Made by a program: the position numbers and the translations under genes. A DNA stretch of 64,000 nucleotides from Whitmania pigra. Taxonomy: Eukaryota > Annelida > Clitellata > Hirudinida > Haemopidae. The stretch spans positions 1 to 64,000 of the forward strand of contig JAJTWR010000126.1 in the NCBI GenBank assembly GCA_021613335.1. The letters are read 5' to 3'. Positions 24,093 through 64,000 of the stretch are shown here, in pieces. Below the pieces are notes generated by a model that saw only the letters and a program-made list of their open reading frames with translations, was not told the DNA's origin and did not search any database. Numbering within the stretch: position 1 is the stretch's first letter; the number at the start of each line of letters is the position of its first letter.

Positions 24093-25135
24093 TAGAGTTG
24101 TAAAAAAACATGTTTTTTTGGTCCGAGTTTTTTATGAGTTTTTATTGTTTTTATGTTTTTGGCCTTCTCAGCCAACTCCATTCTTCATTGTCTAGCCATT
24201 TGCTATTGAAAACACAAAGTCCAGGCATGACTGATAGTGCTATCAAAACTTAAAGGATCAAACAGACAAGCAAACGAACGTAACCGGAAACTTAATTGGG
24301 TGAGGCTAGAACAATGAGACCTCAAGAACAAAGGGACCAATTTCCCGCTAATTGTTATTTCAATAAAACTTATGAACATTATTTATTTTTTTGAACCTTT
24401 ATCATTTTTTAGAACGTTTTTTTATTTTTTAGGACTTTTTAGTACTAAAAAACCGAATTTCGGAAATTTAGGACTTTTTAGGACCTGTACGAACCATGGA
24501 ACATATACCTTTCCACCAGGCTATTGGTAGGACTTGCAGAGATGACAGCCAAACAAACTGCTTTGTCCACATCTGGATCGATAATTTGCTATATCAGCCA
24601 TAACGTCCAACTCACAAATACCATCAGTGTTTTTTGCTAAAATACTTCGAAGCTCACACGCATCAATTACATCTTCTTCATCGATATGCTGCTGATCGAT
24701 GCTGCGAGGATCCAGCAAGTTAGCTGCTTTATGAATTGTTTTGAGGCAGAACTTTTTTCTCTCCAACAGAGAATTTAACAATTTTTTCTACGAAATAACA
24801 ACACTTAAATGTCACTTACAAATTGACGCAGTTCAATCAAATTGATCAGTGTGTATATCTTCTATTAAACTTCAGTAACTCAAAGGCAAACACTATCAGC
24901 AACGCGCAACAAAATTCGAAGAAGTCGGAAGTCGGAGTTCATAGCTACATAGATGCAAAGATATAAATGTTGCGAAATAAATAATTACAAAATTAGTAAT
25001 AAACAATAAAACTTTTTTTAATTACATTGTTTTGTTTTTTTAGTTTTTTTTGTGTTTTTTGTGTTGAAATATTTCAAAAAAAAAACAAAACATTTTGAAA
25101 TAAAACAATTGAAATATTTCACGCTCACAACACTA
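24093..25135. mobile_element. hAT element of the TAGAGAT family
   Basis: The ends are TAGAGTTGTAAAAAAACATG and ...CGCTCACAACACTA. It is flanked by 8-bp repeats GTTCCAAT (24085-24092) and GTTTCAAT (25136-25143), typical of hAT. A minus-strand piece at 24781-24521 reads KKFCLKTIHKAANLLDPRS, a hAT transposase motif. Positions 24160-24498 duplicate the right part of the other hAT family at 47832-49150, so this copy is itself composite. A sister element with the same ends is at 53290-54360. Confidence 0.8.
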
Positions 25136-25629
25136 GTTTCAATAGAAATTGCGGAAATGGACAATCCGCATATTATTGCCCAGAGAATCCAGATACCTAT
25201 CGGATGCTTGCCTTTATTGATTTCGGAGGAGTCGGGGTACATATGCAACTAGAGTCAGTTACTAATGTTACGGTAGTCGACACTGAAATATGGAGGAAAG
25301 TGGGATCGCCGATCTTGGGCAGGGATCCCATGCCGTTCGTGTCAGCGAACGGGACACCGATTGAAGCAAAGGGATATTTTGATGTGGAGTTTCGCTTCAG
25401 TGGCCATACCTGCCAAGGATGCTGCTACATGGCTGAAGGTGTAGGGCAGCTGTTAGGCAGCGAGTGGTTGAGCCAAATTCCACCCCTCAAGGAAGCCCTT
25501 GGAGCTTTCTGTTTCAGAAGAAAGCAGAAGCTGTGGGCTGAAGACGAACTGAGCTTAATGATCAAAACGAGTGATTTATACAAGAAGACTTTGAAAGTGA
25601 AAAGTTGCAGAAGGAAGTCGAGGGTTACT

Positions 25630-25863
25630 CTAGGGAGCTGGTAATGCAGAAAAATCTGCCAGAATGCCAGAGGTTATCCTTAGAAGTCAAGTTCGCCCCT
25701 GATGAGGAAGGGAGCGATGAAAATACATTCCTTCTCGAGAATGGCTCTAGGGAGCTGGTGATGCAGAAAAATCTGCCGTAATGCCAGAAGTTATCCTTAG
25801 AAGTCAAGTTTGCCCCTAATAAGGAAAGGAGCGAGGGGGATACAGTTCTTCTATTTGATAAAG
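25630..25863 (+). repeat. 117-bp tandem duplication
   Basis: Two direct copies beginning 'ctagggagctggt' at 25630 and 25747; the period is 117 bp (39 codons), so the duplication kept frame. It lies in the gypsy remnant downstream of the protease-like region. Confidence 0.9.
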
Positions 25864-26239
25864 ATGAGCCTCATCTCATAGACATGGATGATAATTAGAG
25901 CTGAAAGTGAATTGATTAATGTCAGCTCAGAGCATGCCATGTATGAGGTCACACGTACATTCCAGGAGCGAAGCGATACTGACTCGAAACCAGAGATTGG
26001 TTTGGTCGAGGTCAGTCTAACAAACAAATTTGTTGAAACTAAGTTTGGTGAGGAGGTTCTCCCACAGCAGTTAAAAGAAGATTTAGATAAGTCTATTATG
26101 ATAGAACTAGTCAACGTTACTTTTAACGAGGGGTTCGGGGATGAGGCCCGACCAGAGGTACGTTGCAGGACATATGAGACACATATGGTGAACATAGCCC
26201 ACTGGAAGGGGTATTCCTGTGGAGCAGATGGCAGTCAAG

Positions 26240-26389
26240 ACACGGAGGATGGATCCGTGGGTTTTCAGATCAGCCTTGAAGATAACATAAGACCACGTTG
26301 TAAAATATGTCAAAACACGGAGGATGGATCCATGGGTCCACAAATCAGTCTACAAGGTGTTATAGGTGCACATTGTAATGTATATAGTT
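26240..26389 (+). repeat. 75-bp tandem repeat (25-residue units)
   Basis: Two units starting 'acacggaggatggatcc' at 26240 and 26315. The frame reads TEDGSVGFQISL and TEDGSMGPQISL, each followed by a Cys-containing end. Within an open stretch of the gypsy remnant. Confidence 0.85.
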
Positions 26390-26689
26390 ATAAGCGGGAC
26401 CAAGAATAGTCAAAGAACGCCATGACTGAGATGTTGGGTAATCCCCGGAGCTTCTCTAGCAAAGAAGTCCGAGACCCATCATTAGAGCAGAAATTTTGTC
26501 GGGAAGAGACGGAATCCAATGCATCAATTTAAATAGAGAAAAGAGGAAGAGATACTGGTTGGAACCTTGGCGCCAGAAATGTTCCAAGGACGGGTGGAAG
26601 TGATCGTAGTGTCAAGACTAGAGCGTTACCAACAGACCCCAGGTTATCCCTGAAGGAGGGAAGAGGATTGGGCAGAACATGGGTTCATT

Positions 26690-28203
26690 GGATCACGGCA
26701 CCAAAAAAAAGAGAAACAATGAGACTAAGAAAAGTTGTGACAAGATCGCTATCATTGAACTTTCAGCTTTCTTGTAATGCTGGCTTCGCGGGCCAAGCGC
26801 CATTCAGTTTTGGTTTGTGCGAAAAGCGGGGAAAGTTTCGCGTTGCTGCTGGCTAATGCAAAGGATCGGGCTAGCATTTCCGCCTTTTCTGAGTTTCGTA
26901 TAGGATCCCTAGAATCTGAGGCGTTCGGAGGAATTAGTGGACCGGTGTAGTTGCCGTTCAACCCTCTGATGGTTCTCCAGAGAGTTCCGAGGCCAGTGGC
27001 ACCATCAAAGCTAGCGCAATGTTTTTGCCAACACTCTTTTTTGGCATTCTTGATAGTCCACTGAGCTTGTCCTTTGGCTCTCTTGTATTCTTCAAAACTA
27101 GCTTTGCTTCGAAGTCGGCGGTGGACGGCTCTCTTTCTGTCCTTACTTTGACTGCTTCCCTGCAGTCATTGTTCCAGTAAGGTATAAGGGGCTTACTGCG
27201 TCGCCCCTTTTTGGTCGGAGAGCTGTCTTTGGCCGATCTGGCGATGCTGTCTGTGATGAGTCTTGCGTTTTCCTCCAGGTCTTTCGAAGGTAGCTCCTGG
27301 TTGATGAGGGACAGACACTTAGTATGGAAGGAGTTCCAGTGTCTTCAGGCTTATTCTTGCTGGTCTCAGGTCCTCATAAAGCACTTTGTCATTGATCGCT
27401 TGTGTTGAGGACCTTCATGTGGTTTTGGCCACCCAGCATGGAGAGGCCAGAGAAATGTCAATGTGGGATGTGCCACCACTTGCTATAAGGTGTGTACCTT
27501 CACCTGAATTAAGAATAACAAGATTCATGTTTTGTGTCAAGTCTTCCACTATCTTACCTCTGCGATCAGAGTGGCGAGCTCCGAATATGGGAAAATGGGC
27601 ATTCATATCCCCGCATATGATGACATCTTGGTAATTCAAGATTTTTTCCAGCTCTTCCTCTGAAAAGCATTTTCCAGGAGGAACGTAGAAATTGACAATC
27701 TTGAGTCTCCTTGATTTCGTGATGACCGTGGTAGAGAGACACTGAGGGTCCTGGGATGCGATAACGGAGCTGTATGACAGACCTTCCCTTACGCATGTAA
27801 GTATGCCCCCGTGTGGTACATCGTCCTGCCTATCAAATCGATCAATTTGATATCCCTGAAGTTTGAAAGAGTGCCTGCTTTTAAGAAAGGTTTCTTGAAG
27901 CAGGATAATATCTTGCAAAATTTTCAGAGAATTCATAAAAAAGCAAATTCACTAGTTTTAGGTCGACTGCCTTGGCAGTTTCATTAGATAACGCTTATGG
28001 CATTATCCATTATGGACCGAGTTTACTAGGAAGCAGCTTGTAGTGGCGTCCTTCAACGCCTCCGAGACAGTATCTCCTTTCATGGACTGGAGAACCGTTA
28101 TGAAGATAAAGGTGAACACCTCTGCGAGCTTCTCGCTTTCTTCTCCGTTGAATTTGAGGTTTACCTGATGAGTAATAGCTCGAATAATATCACCAAAAAT
28201 CAT
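26690..28203 (-). mobile_element. Jockey-like LINE: endonuclease and RT N-terminal part
   Basis: On the minus strand 27936-27415 encodes most of an AP-endonuclease: DIILLQETFLKSRHSF, then VNFYVPPG, IICGDMNAHFP, W/S-like ends and TSHIDISLAS. From about 27410 to 26750 the broken frames cover the region between endonuclease and RT (SKKECWQKHC-like, GNYTGPLIPPN, KAEMLARSFA). The element stops near 26690 before the RT palm. A small minus frame at 28203-28003 directly upstream may be its ORF1 end. Stops and shifts show it is dead. Confidence 0.7.
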
Positions 28204-28289
28204 TGCTTTGAAACATTTACAATAATAGTTATAATGCAGTAAGTGATTTTAAGATTTTTAAAAGCTCAACGTTTTTCTAAGTCACTTTT

Positions 28290-28410
28290 TGGCGTGCAGG
28301 TTAGCCGAATGGGATACGTGCCTGCGTACGGCGGTAATGACAACAGTCGTAATGTGTCGTGTTTGTGTCCTTGTCAAGGAGCGCTATATAAATGGTCACA
28401 CGAAGCGCCT
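28290..28410 (+). repeat. SINE-like short repeat
   Basis: The left part has a weak RNA polymerase III A-box-like TTAGCCGAATGGG. The right part ends with 'aggagcgctatataaatgg' and 'aagcgcc', 3' motifs common in invertebrate SINE/LINE tails. A second copy sharing 'gtcgtaatgtgtcgt' and 'aagcgcc' lies at about 3905-4010. No convincing B box. Confidence 0.35.
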
Positions 28411-28570
28411 CTGACGCAATGCATATAAATGAAGTTACAATTTTATTTCATTAAGGTGCAAAGTACTTTTTAATGTGTTGCAAAGCAATCTTAGATAAGT
28501 AGAAAAAAATTATTTATTTAAAAAAAATTTTGACCCATCTATAAAGTATGTCACGCTATTTTGGACCATT

Positions 28571-28828
28571 TCAAGAGGATCCCCCCCCCCCCCCTTCCCC
28601 CATGTCACAGTCTGTCACAAATTTCGGACTGGCCACTTTCTCAAATACATTAGCATTAGACTTGATTTTATTCCATATATCATTAACTTCTTTTTGACAA
28701 TCCTGTTTACTCCTGACTTTGTATGCTTTAATATAAGCATTATGCAATGATGTATACAAATTACCTTTCTCCATTGTTAGAAAATACTGAGCGATAACCG
28801 ATCTTGGTGTATTCTTACAAAGGCTCAA
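28571..28828 (-). pseudogene. Unidentified transposon-like fragment
   Basis: A minus-strand open stretch of 85 codons with NLYTSLHNAYIKAYKVR and DCQKEVNDIWNKIKS. I do not recognise the family. Next to it is a run of 14 C (28581-28594). Placement between LINE and hAT debris suggests mobile-element origin. Confidence 0.3.
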
Positions 28829-28939
28829 CAGTTTTTTAATATCTGTGCAGATTGTAAACCTAAAAGCCCTACATCGTTAACAATCACCATCTCCGTCAAA
28901 AATACGGCTCAGAACAGTGAAAATGATGATTTATATGAT

Positions 28940-29148
28940 TATTTATAAAATTCAGCAAGGAATGTACAAAGTCCACTCAATTAATTATCCGACTGTTTGT
29001 GCTGCATTCATCAAGTTTAATTCGACATTACCAAGTTCGGCAGCAGTTGAAAGACTTTTTAGTGTAGCAGGGCAGGTTTTATGTAACAGATGATGTAAAT
29101 TATCGGATAATCATATTTTTTTAAGAGATCGCCTGAAACATCCACTGA
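28940..29148 (+). pseudogene. hAT transposase C-terminal fragment
   Basis: Closely matches 19085-19300: [20 protein letters not shown] frame, then RDRLKHP. It ends where duplication copy b begins. Confidence 0.65.
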
Positions 29149-29191
29149 GGGTAAATTAATATGAGATAGATAATGGCAACTTGAAACACAT

Positions 29192-29492
29192 TGTTGTAAA
29201 CTTAGAAATTAATTAAGTTTATATTGCCAAAATAATTAAATTTATAATTTATTATATTTGGTATCTTTGTCGGGCACGTGGTATCTAATATTTCTACAGA
29301 AAAAGCGTTCTCGATATTCACCTGACATTCAGCGAAAATCCAAACAACTTAGAAGCCCAAATATCCATTTGCATCTTTTAAGTACCTCAATTCCTTAAAC
29401 TCTTACCTTCGATTATTCAGTTTCGATAACTGAATACTTGCTTAATAAACTTACTCTAAAACTTACTAGTTCCCGGACCCCAGGGTATTTCA
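29192..29492 (+). mobile_element. Solo LTR of the SAP-LTR family, copy-b specific
   Basis: It begins TGTTGTAAACTTAG and ends 'cagggtatttca', flanked by ACAT (29188-29191) and ATAT (29493-29496). Copy a has the undisturbed target 'aacatattgttag' at 8631-8643, a paralogous empty site. Confidence 0.85.
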
Positions 29493-29732
29493 ATATTGTT
29501 AGAAGATTGGAAGAATCCGTGAATAGAATAATCGATAGAAAGGACAAAGGTCGGATAATAAATTAATAACAAATGTCAGGTGAATTTTGCTGCGGTTTCG
29601 CTTCTTGCAAGAACAAACTTGAAAAAACCGCAAGTATCATGAAAACCATTCAACGACTAATATAGATTAACTAAGCAATACAAATTGTCATCAATTTCCA
29701 GAGAACTGCGTCAAAATGTTATGCCTGCGTTT

Positions 29733-61310
<31,578 letters not shown>

Positions 61311-62124
61311 ATCATGTATATTCAAATGAAGTTCGAAAACGAATATGTTGAAGCTATTAATTACAGTAACGAAAATAAGCAAAACGTCCGTTAACGTCAA
61401 AGAAAAGTGGATTTCGGTTATAACTGTAGTGAAGCCAGAATCTTTTGTTAAATAAAAAATATATACAAATTATTTAAATAGTTTTTATTTTGACATGATT
61501 TTGGACTTTACTAATTTGTTAACAAACCCACATTTTAGCGCTACACAATCTGATAAAAAGTAATGTCTTCTTGACGTCCGTTGCATATCTAGATGATTAG
61601 GACTGTGCTCACGCAGCGACAAACAAGGAGCGATGTCGGAAAAGCCTATAGGCTATAGCATCCAATCAACTTTCAGAAATTTAAATATTAATTTGTAAAA
61701 TATCTGTCAGTCAATTTATTAGTATTAACGACGAAGGGAACGCAGGCATTTTAATCATACTAACTCATGGAGCTTAAAAATTAAAAAAAGGCGTTTTATT
61801 TCTACAACAAATGGTTAAAATTCTTGTTCCATGGAAAACTATCGTGCATACGAATGTTCCAAATTGATGAACGAATTGCTTCTTCCTGATTCATAATCGT
61901 GATCGGTTGAGGGTTTTGTTGATATTGTGTCAACGTTCCCCCAGAGTTTCCAATATTTTGTCTTGCAGTGATATTTCCATTTTCCATATGGTAATTGAAA
62001 TAGGAATTTAAAAAGAGATTGTTTTTTCTCGATAATGATAATTAAAATTTGAGAATGGAATTAGAAATAGGAATGGAAATTGCACGAAACAAATGGAATT
62101 AGGATGAGAAATAGAAATTATTTC

Positions 62125-62379
62125 TGTTGTGGTGAGGAACCAATGAGAGTGGAGCGCGCCATGAACACAATGGAACATTTTCTATAAATAGCCTCGAGCT
62201 ATCGCTCACTCTCTCAAAGTCCAAATCATCTCAGTTATGCAACGGACTATAATCAAATAAATAAATAAATAAAGCTCACTCTCTCTCTCTCGTGTAGTGA
62301 CCGTGTGTAGTTGTTGTATACTTGTGAATAAACCGTTACGTTAAACCTTGCCTTTCTTCGGGATCTCAGAGATATAACA
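62125..62379 (+). mobile_element. Solo LTR, 255 bp, copy-b specific
   Basis: TGTTGTGGTGAGG to GATATAACA, flanked by exact ATTTC repeats (62120-62124, 62380-62384). It contains a TATA-like 'tctataaatag' and several AATAAA motifs. Copy a has the empty site 'aaattatttctgaagcc' at 23096-23112. No relative elsewhere in the window. Confidence 0.85.
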
Positions 62380-62565
62380 ATTTCTGAAGCCAATTCGATT
62401 TAACTCAAACTTTTTTTATCTATGCTAACTTATTTCAGTCAAATACCGGTATATTTTTTTCTAAAACATCGTCATATTTGAAATGAGTTTGTCGAAATAA
62501 CTTAGTGGTAGTGCCATCTGCAGCAACCCACATCTGCCAAGACATAAACCTCAAGTTCGAAAACG

Positions 62566-62989
62566 ATGCATGATCTTCGTTTTCGATATGCCACGCTTCT
62601 CGACCCCGTTACCGACAACTTTAATCCAATTCCAGCATCAGAATGTTTGCTTAATCGGACAAAGACACAAGCAATTATTTCACCGGAATGTCCACCTCTG
62701 CTGCATGCAGCTAAGCTGTACATCGCAACCGCTTGTGACAGCAAGGAAGATTCCGTTCAGGCAGTTCATGTGTCTGGTTCTGGTGATAAATCTACAGCGT
62801 CACTTTCATTGTCGACTCGGACTTCATTGAAGAAGTTTAAATTTTTGACAACTAAGATTCAGTCTAGTACAACTCCTACGAGTATTAGTTGTATAAAAAG
62901 CAAAAGAGACGCTGTGTTTAATAAGCTCAACAAATATCTAGCTGATATAATAGAAGAATTTTGTCGCCGGGCTGTTATAGCGGGGTGCC
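62566..62989 (+). pseudogene. hAT transposase fragment with right terminal repeat
   Basis: Open for 142 codons: RYATLLDPVTDNFNPIPASE, then CIKSKRDAVFNKLNKYLADI. The frame runs into the terminal sequence GTCGCCGGGCTGTTATAGCG-GGGTGCC, the same end as the 46149-47122 element. Fits the middle of a hAT transposase (LLDPRF-like). Confidence 0.55.
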
Positions 62990-63129
62990 CCTAGCCGGTA
63001 CATCATTACTTCATCTTTGTTTTTCTCATTAGCTATGTCGAAAACTGCCATATCACTACCTTTGTTAATATACGTGCACACATATTTAATTGATTTCATA
63101 CTGTTACAGTAATCAATTTATTTATTTGA

Positions 63130-63372
63130 TTATAGTCCGTTGCATAACTGAGATGAGTACTCAACATTGATGTGTGCTTTAAATATTTTTGGCAATAGTG
63201 GAGGAAATGGCACAATCCACCAATTGCCGATTTCTAATTCGATGTTGCTGCCGTGTATTTTCACTTGTTCACCCGTGAACCCTCCATCAGCTGGAGCGCG
63301 ACGGCGATAAAGAGGATAACCATCACTTCCAATTTGTGTATCTTTCTTGGTATTTTTTCGTACACTTTCCAT
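63130..63372 (-). pseudogene. Helitron Rep/helicase-like fragment
   Basis: The minus-strand frame reads GYPLYRRRAPADGG, then WWIVPFPPLLPKIFKAHINV, the familiar 'YPxYRRR...VVPYNPxLLxKFxxHINVE' of Helitron RepHel proteins just before the helicase-linked region. 80 codons only, ending in a stop. Confidence 0.75.
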
Positions 63373-63487
63373 CTTTCATACACGGAGAGTTAAGATTGAG
63401 ACTTCTACACGGTCCGTGGATCCTGTTTTTAGTTATCACAGTTCGATTTGCAACATGATGATGATCACAAGATGATTTTTTAGGTTC

Positions 63488-63725
63488 CTCCGGTTTCCCG
63501 AACGCTATATCGACAGGGGGTCAAATCTCTCTCCCAAAAGTCATCTTTGCAGGACTGTTTCCCGTTGTTTTGTAAACTGCTGCTCGATAAGCCATTAGAA
63601 AAAGTGGTAGGTATCTGTCCCAGTTGTCCTGCTGCTCGCTCACCATTTTTGTTAAATGTTGCTCCATAATTCTGTTAAATCATTCCACCATTCCGTCATA
63701 TTGGGGGTGCAGTGCAGTTGTTCTT
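63488..63725 (-). pseudogene. Gypsy integrase fragment
   Basis: On the minus strand: RTTALHPQYDGMVE, stop, FNRIMEQHLTKMVSEQQ, DRYLPLFLMAYRAAV, KTTGNSPAKMTFGRE. The GMVE glutamate is the third catalytic residue; the preceding part is missing because a hAT fragment joins at 63726. Confidence 0.75.
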
Positions 63726-63815
63726 GGTGTACTTGGGAGAACAATACCTGAGCCAAATTCAACTCGTTGGAACTCTGAATTTGACAGTTACAGAGATATT
63801 TTTATGTTAATTTAG
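63726..63815 (+). pseudogene. hAT transposase fragment
   Basis: VLGRTIPEPNSTRWNSEFDS, matching the 20460 and 59665 copies (here the RWNSEF motif is intact). About 30 codons. Confidence 0.65.
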
Positions 63816-63947
63816 AGATGGCAATGTCTGTGCCTTATGTTGACATTAAGAAAACTTGAATTTTTTTTGTAGTTAAGCAGGTGCAGCGCTCAAAAATCAT
63901 TAAGTGTGAGTTCGACATTATTTTGTTATGCTATATTATGTTAATAC

Positions 63948-64000
63948 TGAAATAACCCGGGGGTCCGCAAATAAGTAAGTTAACTAATAAGTTTATTAGA
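63948..64000 (-). mobile_element. LTR of the SAP-LTR family, cut by the window edge
   Basis: TGAAATAACCCGGGGGTCCG, then 'caaataagtaagttaac', the reverse complement of the 3' end of the 38296 LTR. Whether a full element follows cannot be seen. Confidence 0.8.

Larger units (their letters stand above)
23640..26560 (+). mobile_element. Ty3/gypsy element remnant: LTR end, primer site, gag/protease region
   Basis: An LTR-like end 'ggatataaca' is followed by TTGGCGACGAGGATTAAAG (primer-binding-site position, 23769-23787) and then an ATG (23793). The frame MMAEDIDNTDRVKVLEEY... runs 100 codons before a hAT insertion breaks it at 24093. After the hAT it resumes (25136 on) with a degenerate aspartic-protease region: VTNVTVVDTEIWRKVG, then LLGSEWLSQIP, with the expected D-S/T-G triad degenerate. 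No reverse transcriptase follows; the tail at 25630-26560 is repeat-rich. Left LTR start not determined. Confidence 0.6.

Overview
This is a eukaryotic window, from an AT-rich invertebrate animal genome. Protein-coding genes are split by GT-AG introns. The domains seen (HSPA12-type Hsp70, SAM, Kunitz/antistasin-type, a lectin-like galactose-binding fold, EGF) are metazoan. Most of the DNA is dead or dying transposable elements: CR1/jockey-like LINEs, several Ty3/gypsy families, a copia fragment, hAT, Tc1/mariner and pogo DNA transposons, and a Helitron fragment. I cannot name the species; a spiralian or cnidarian would fit.

Layout. 1-3776 (+): the last three exons of an HSPA12-like Hsp70 gene. 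4446-7074 (+): a six-exon gene ending in a SAM domain. 7357-7910 (-): the last two exons of an antistasin-like/Kunitz inhibitor gene, converging on the SAM gene. 8594-23168 is a unit carrying a complete seven-exon gene on the minus strand. The same unit recurs in direct orientation at 29149-62452, swollen from 14.6 to 33.3 kb by later insertions; a 6-kb transposon-filled spacer separates the copies. 62453-64000 holds hAT, Helitron, gypsy and LTR fragments.

The duplicated gene is the biological core of the window. Splice sites, phases and total length agree in both copies (338 and 352 residues). It encodes a signal peptide, a lectin/discoidin-like galactose-binding domain, cysteine-rich and EGF modules, a calcium-binding EGF module, a charged Glu/Lys/Gln stalk, one membrane helix and a very short cytoplasmic tail. 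Between the copies the ectodomain exons differ far more than most adjacent introns, mainly by amino-acid replacements and in-frame indels. This is the pattern expected of a fast-evolving recognition receptor.

The other standout is a very young LTR element at 38296-40164: 309-bp LTRs with one mismatch between them and an ATAT target duplication. Its only gene is a 401-residue acidic protein with an N-terminal SAP domain and a possible C-terminal membrane segment, and it has no pol. Its LTR family occurs several more times in the window as solo or partial copies, mostly at ATAT-like targets. Because the large duplication preserves paralogous empty sites, many insertions can be ordered relative to it.
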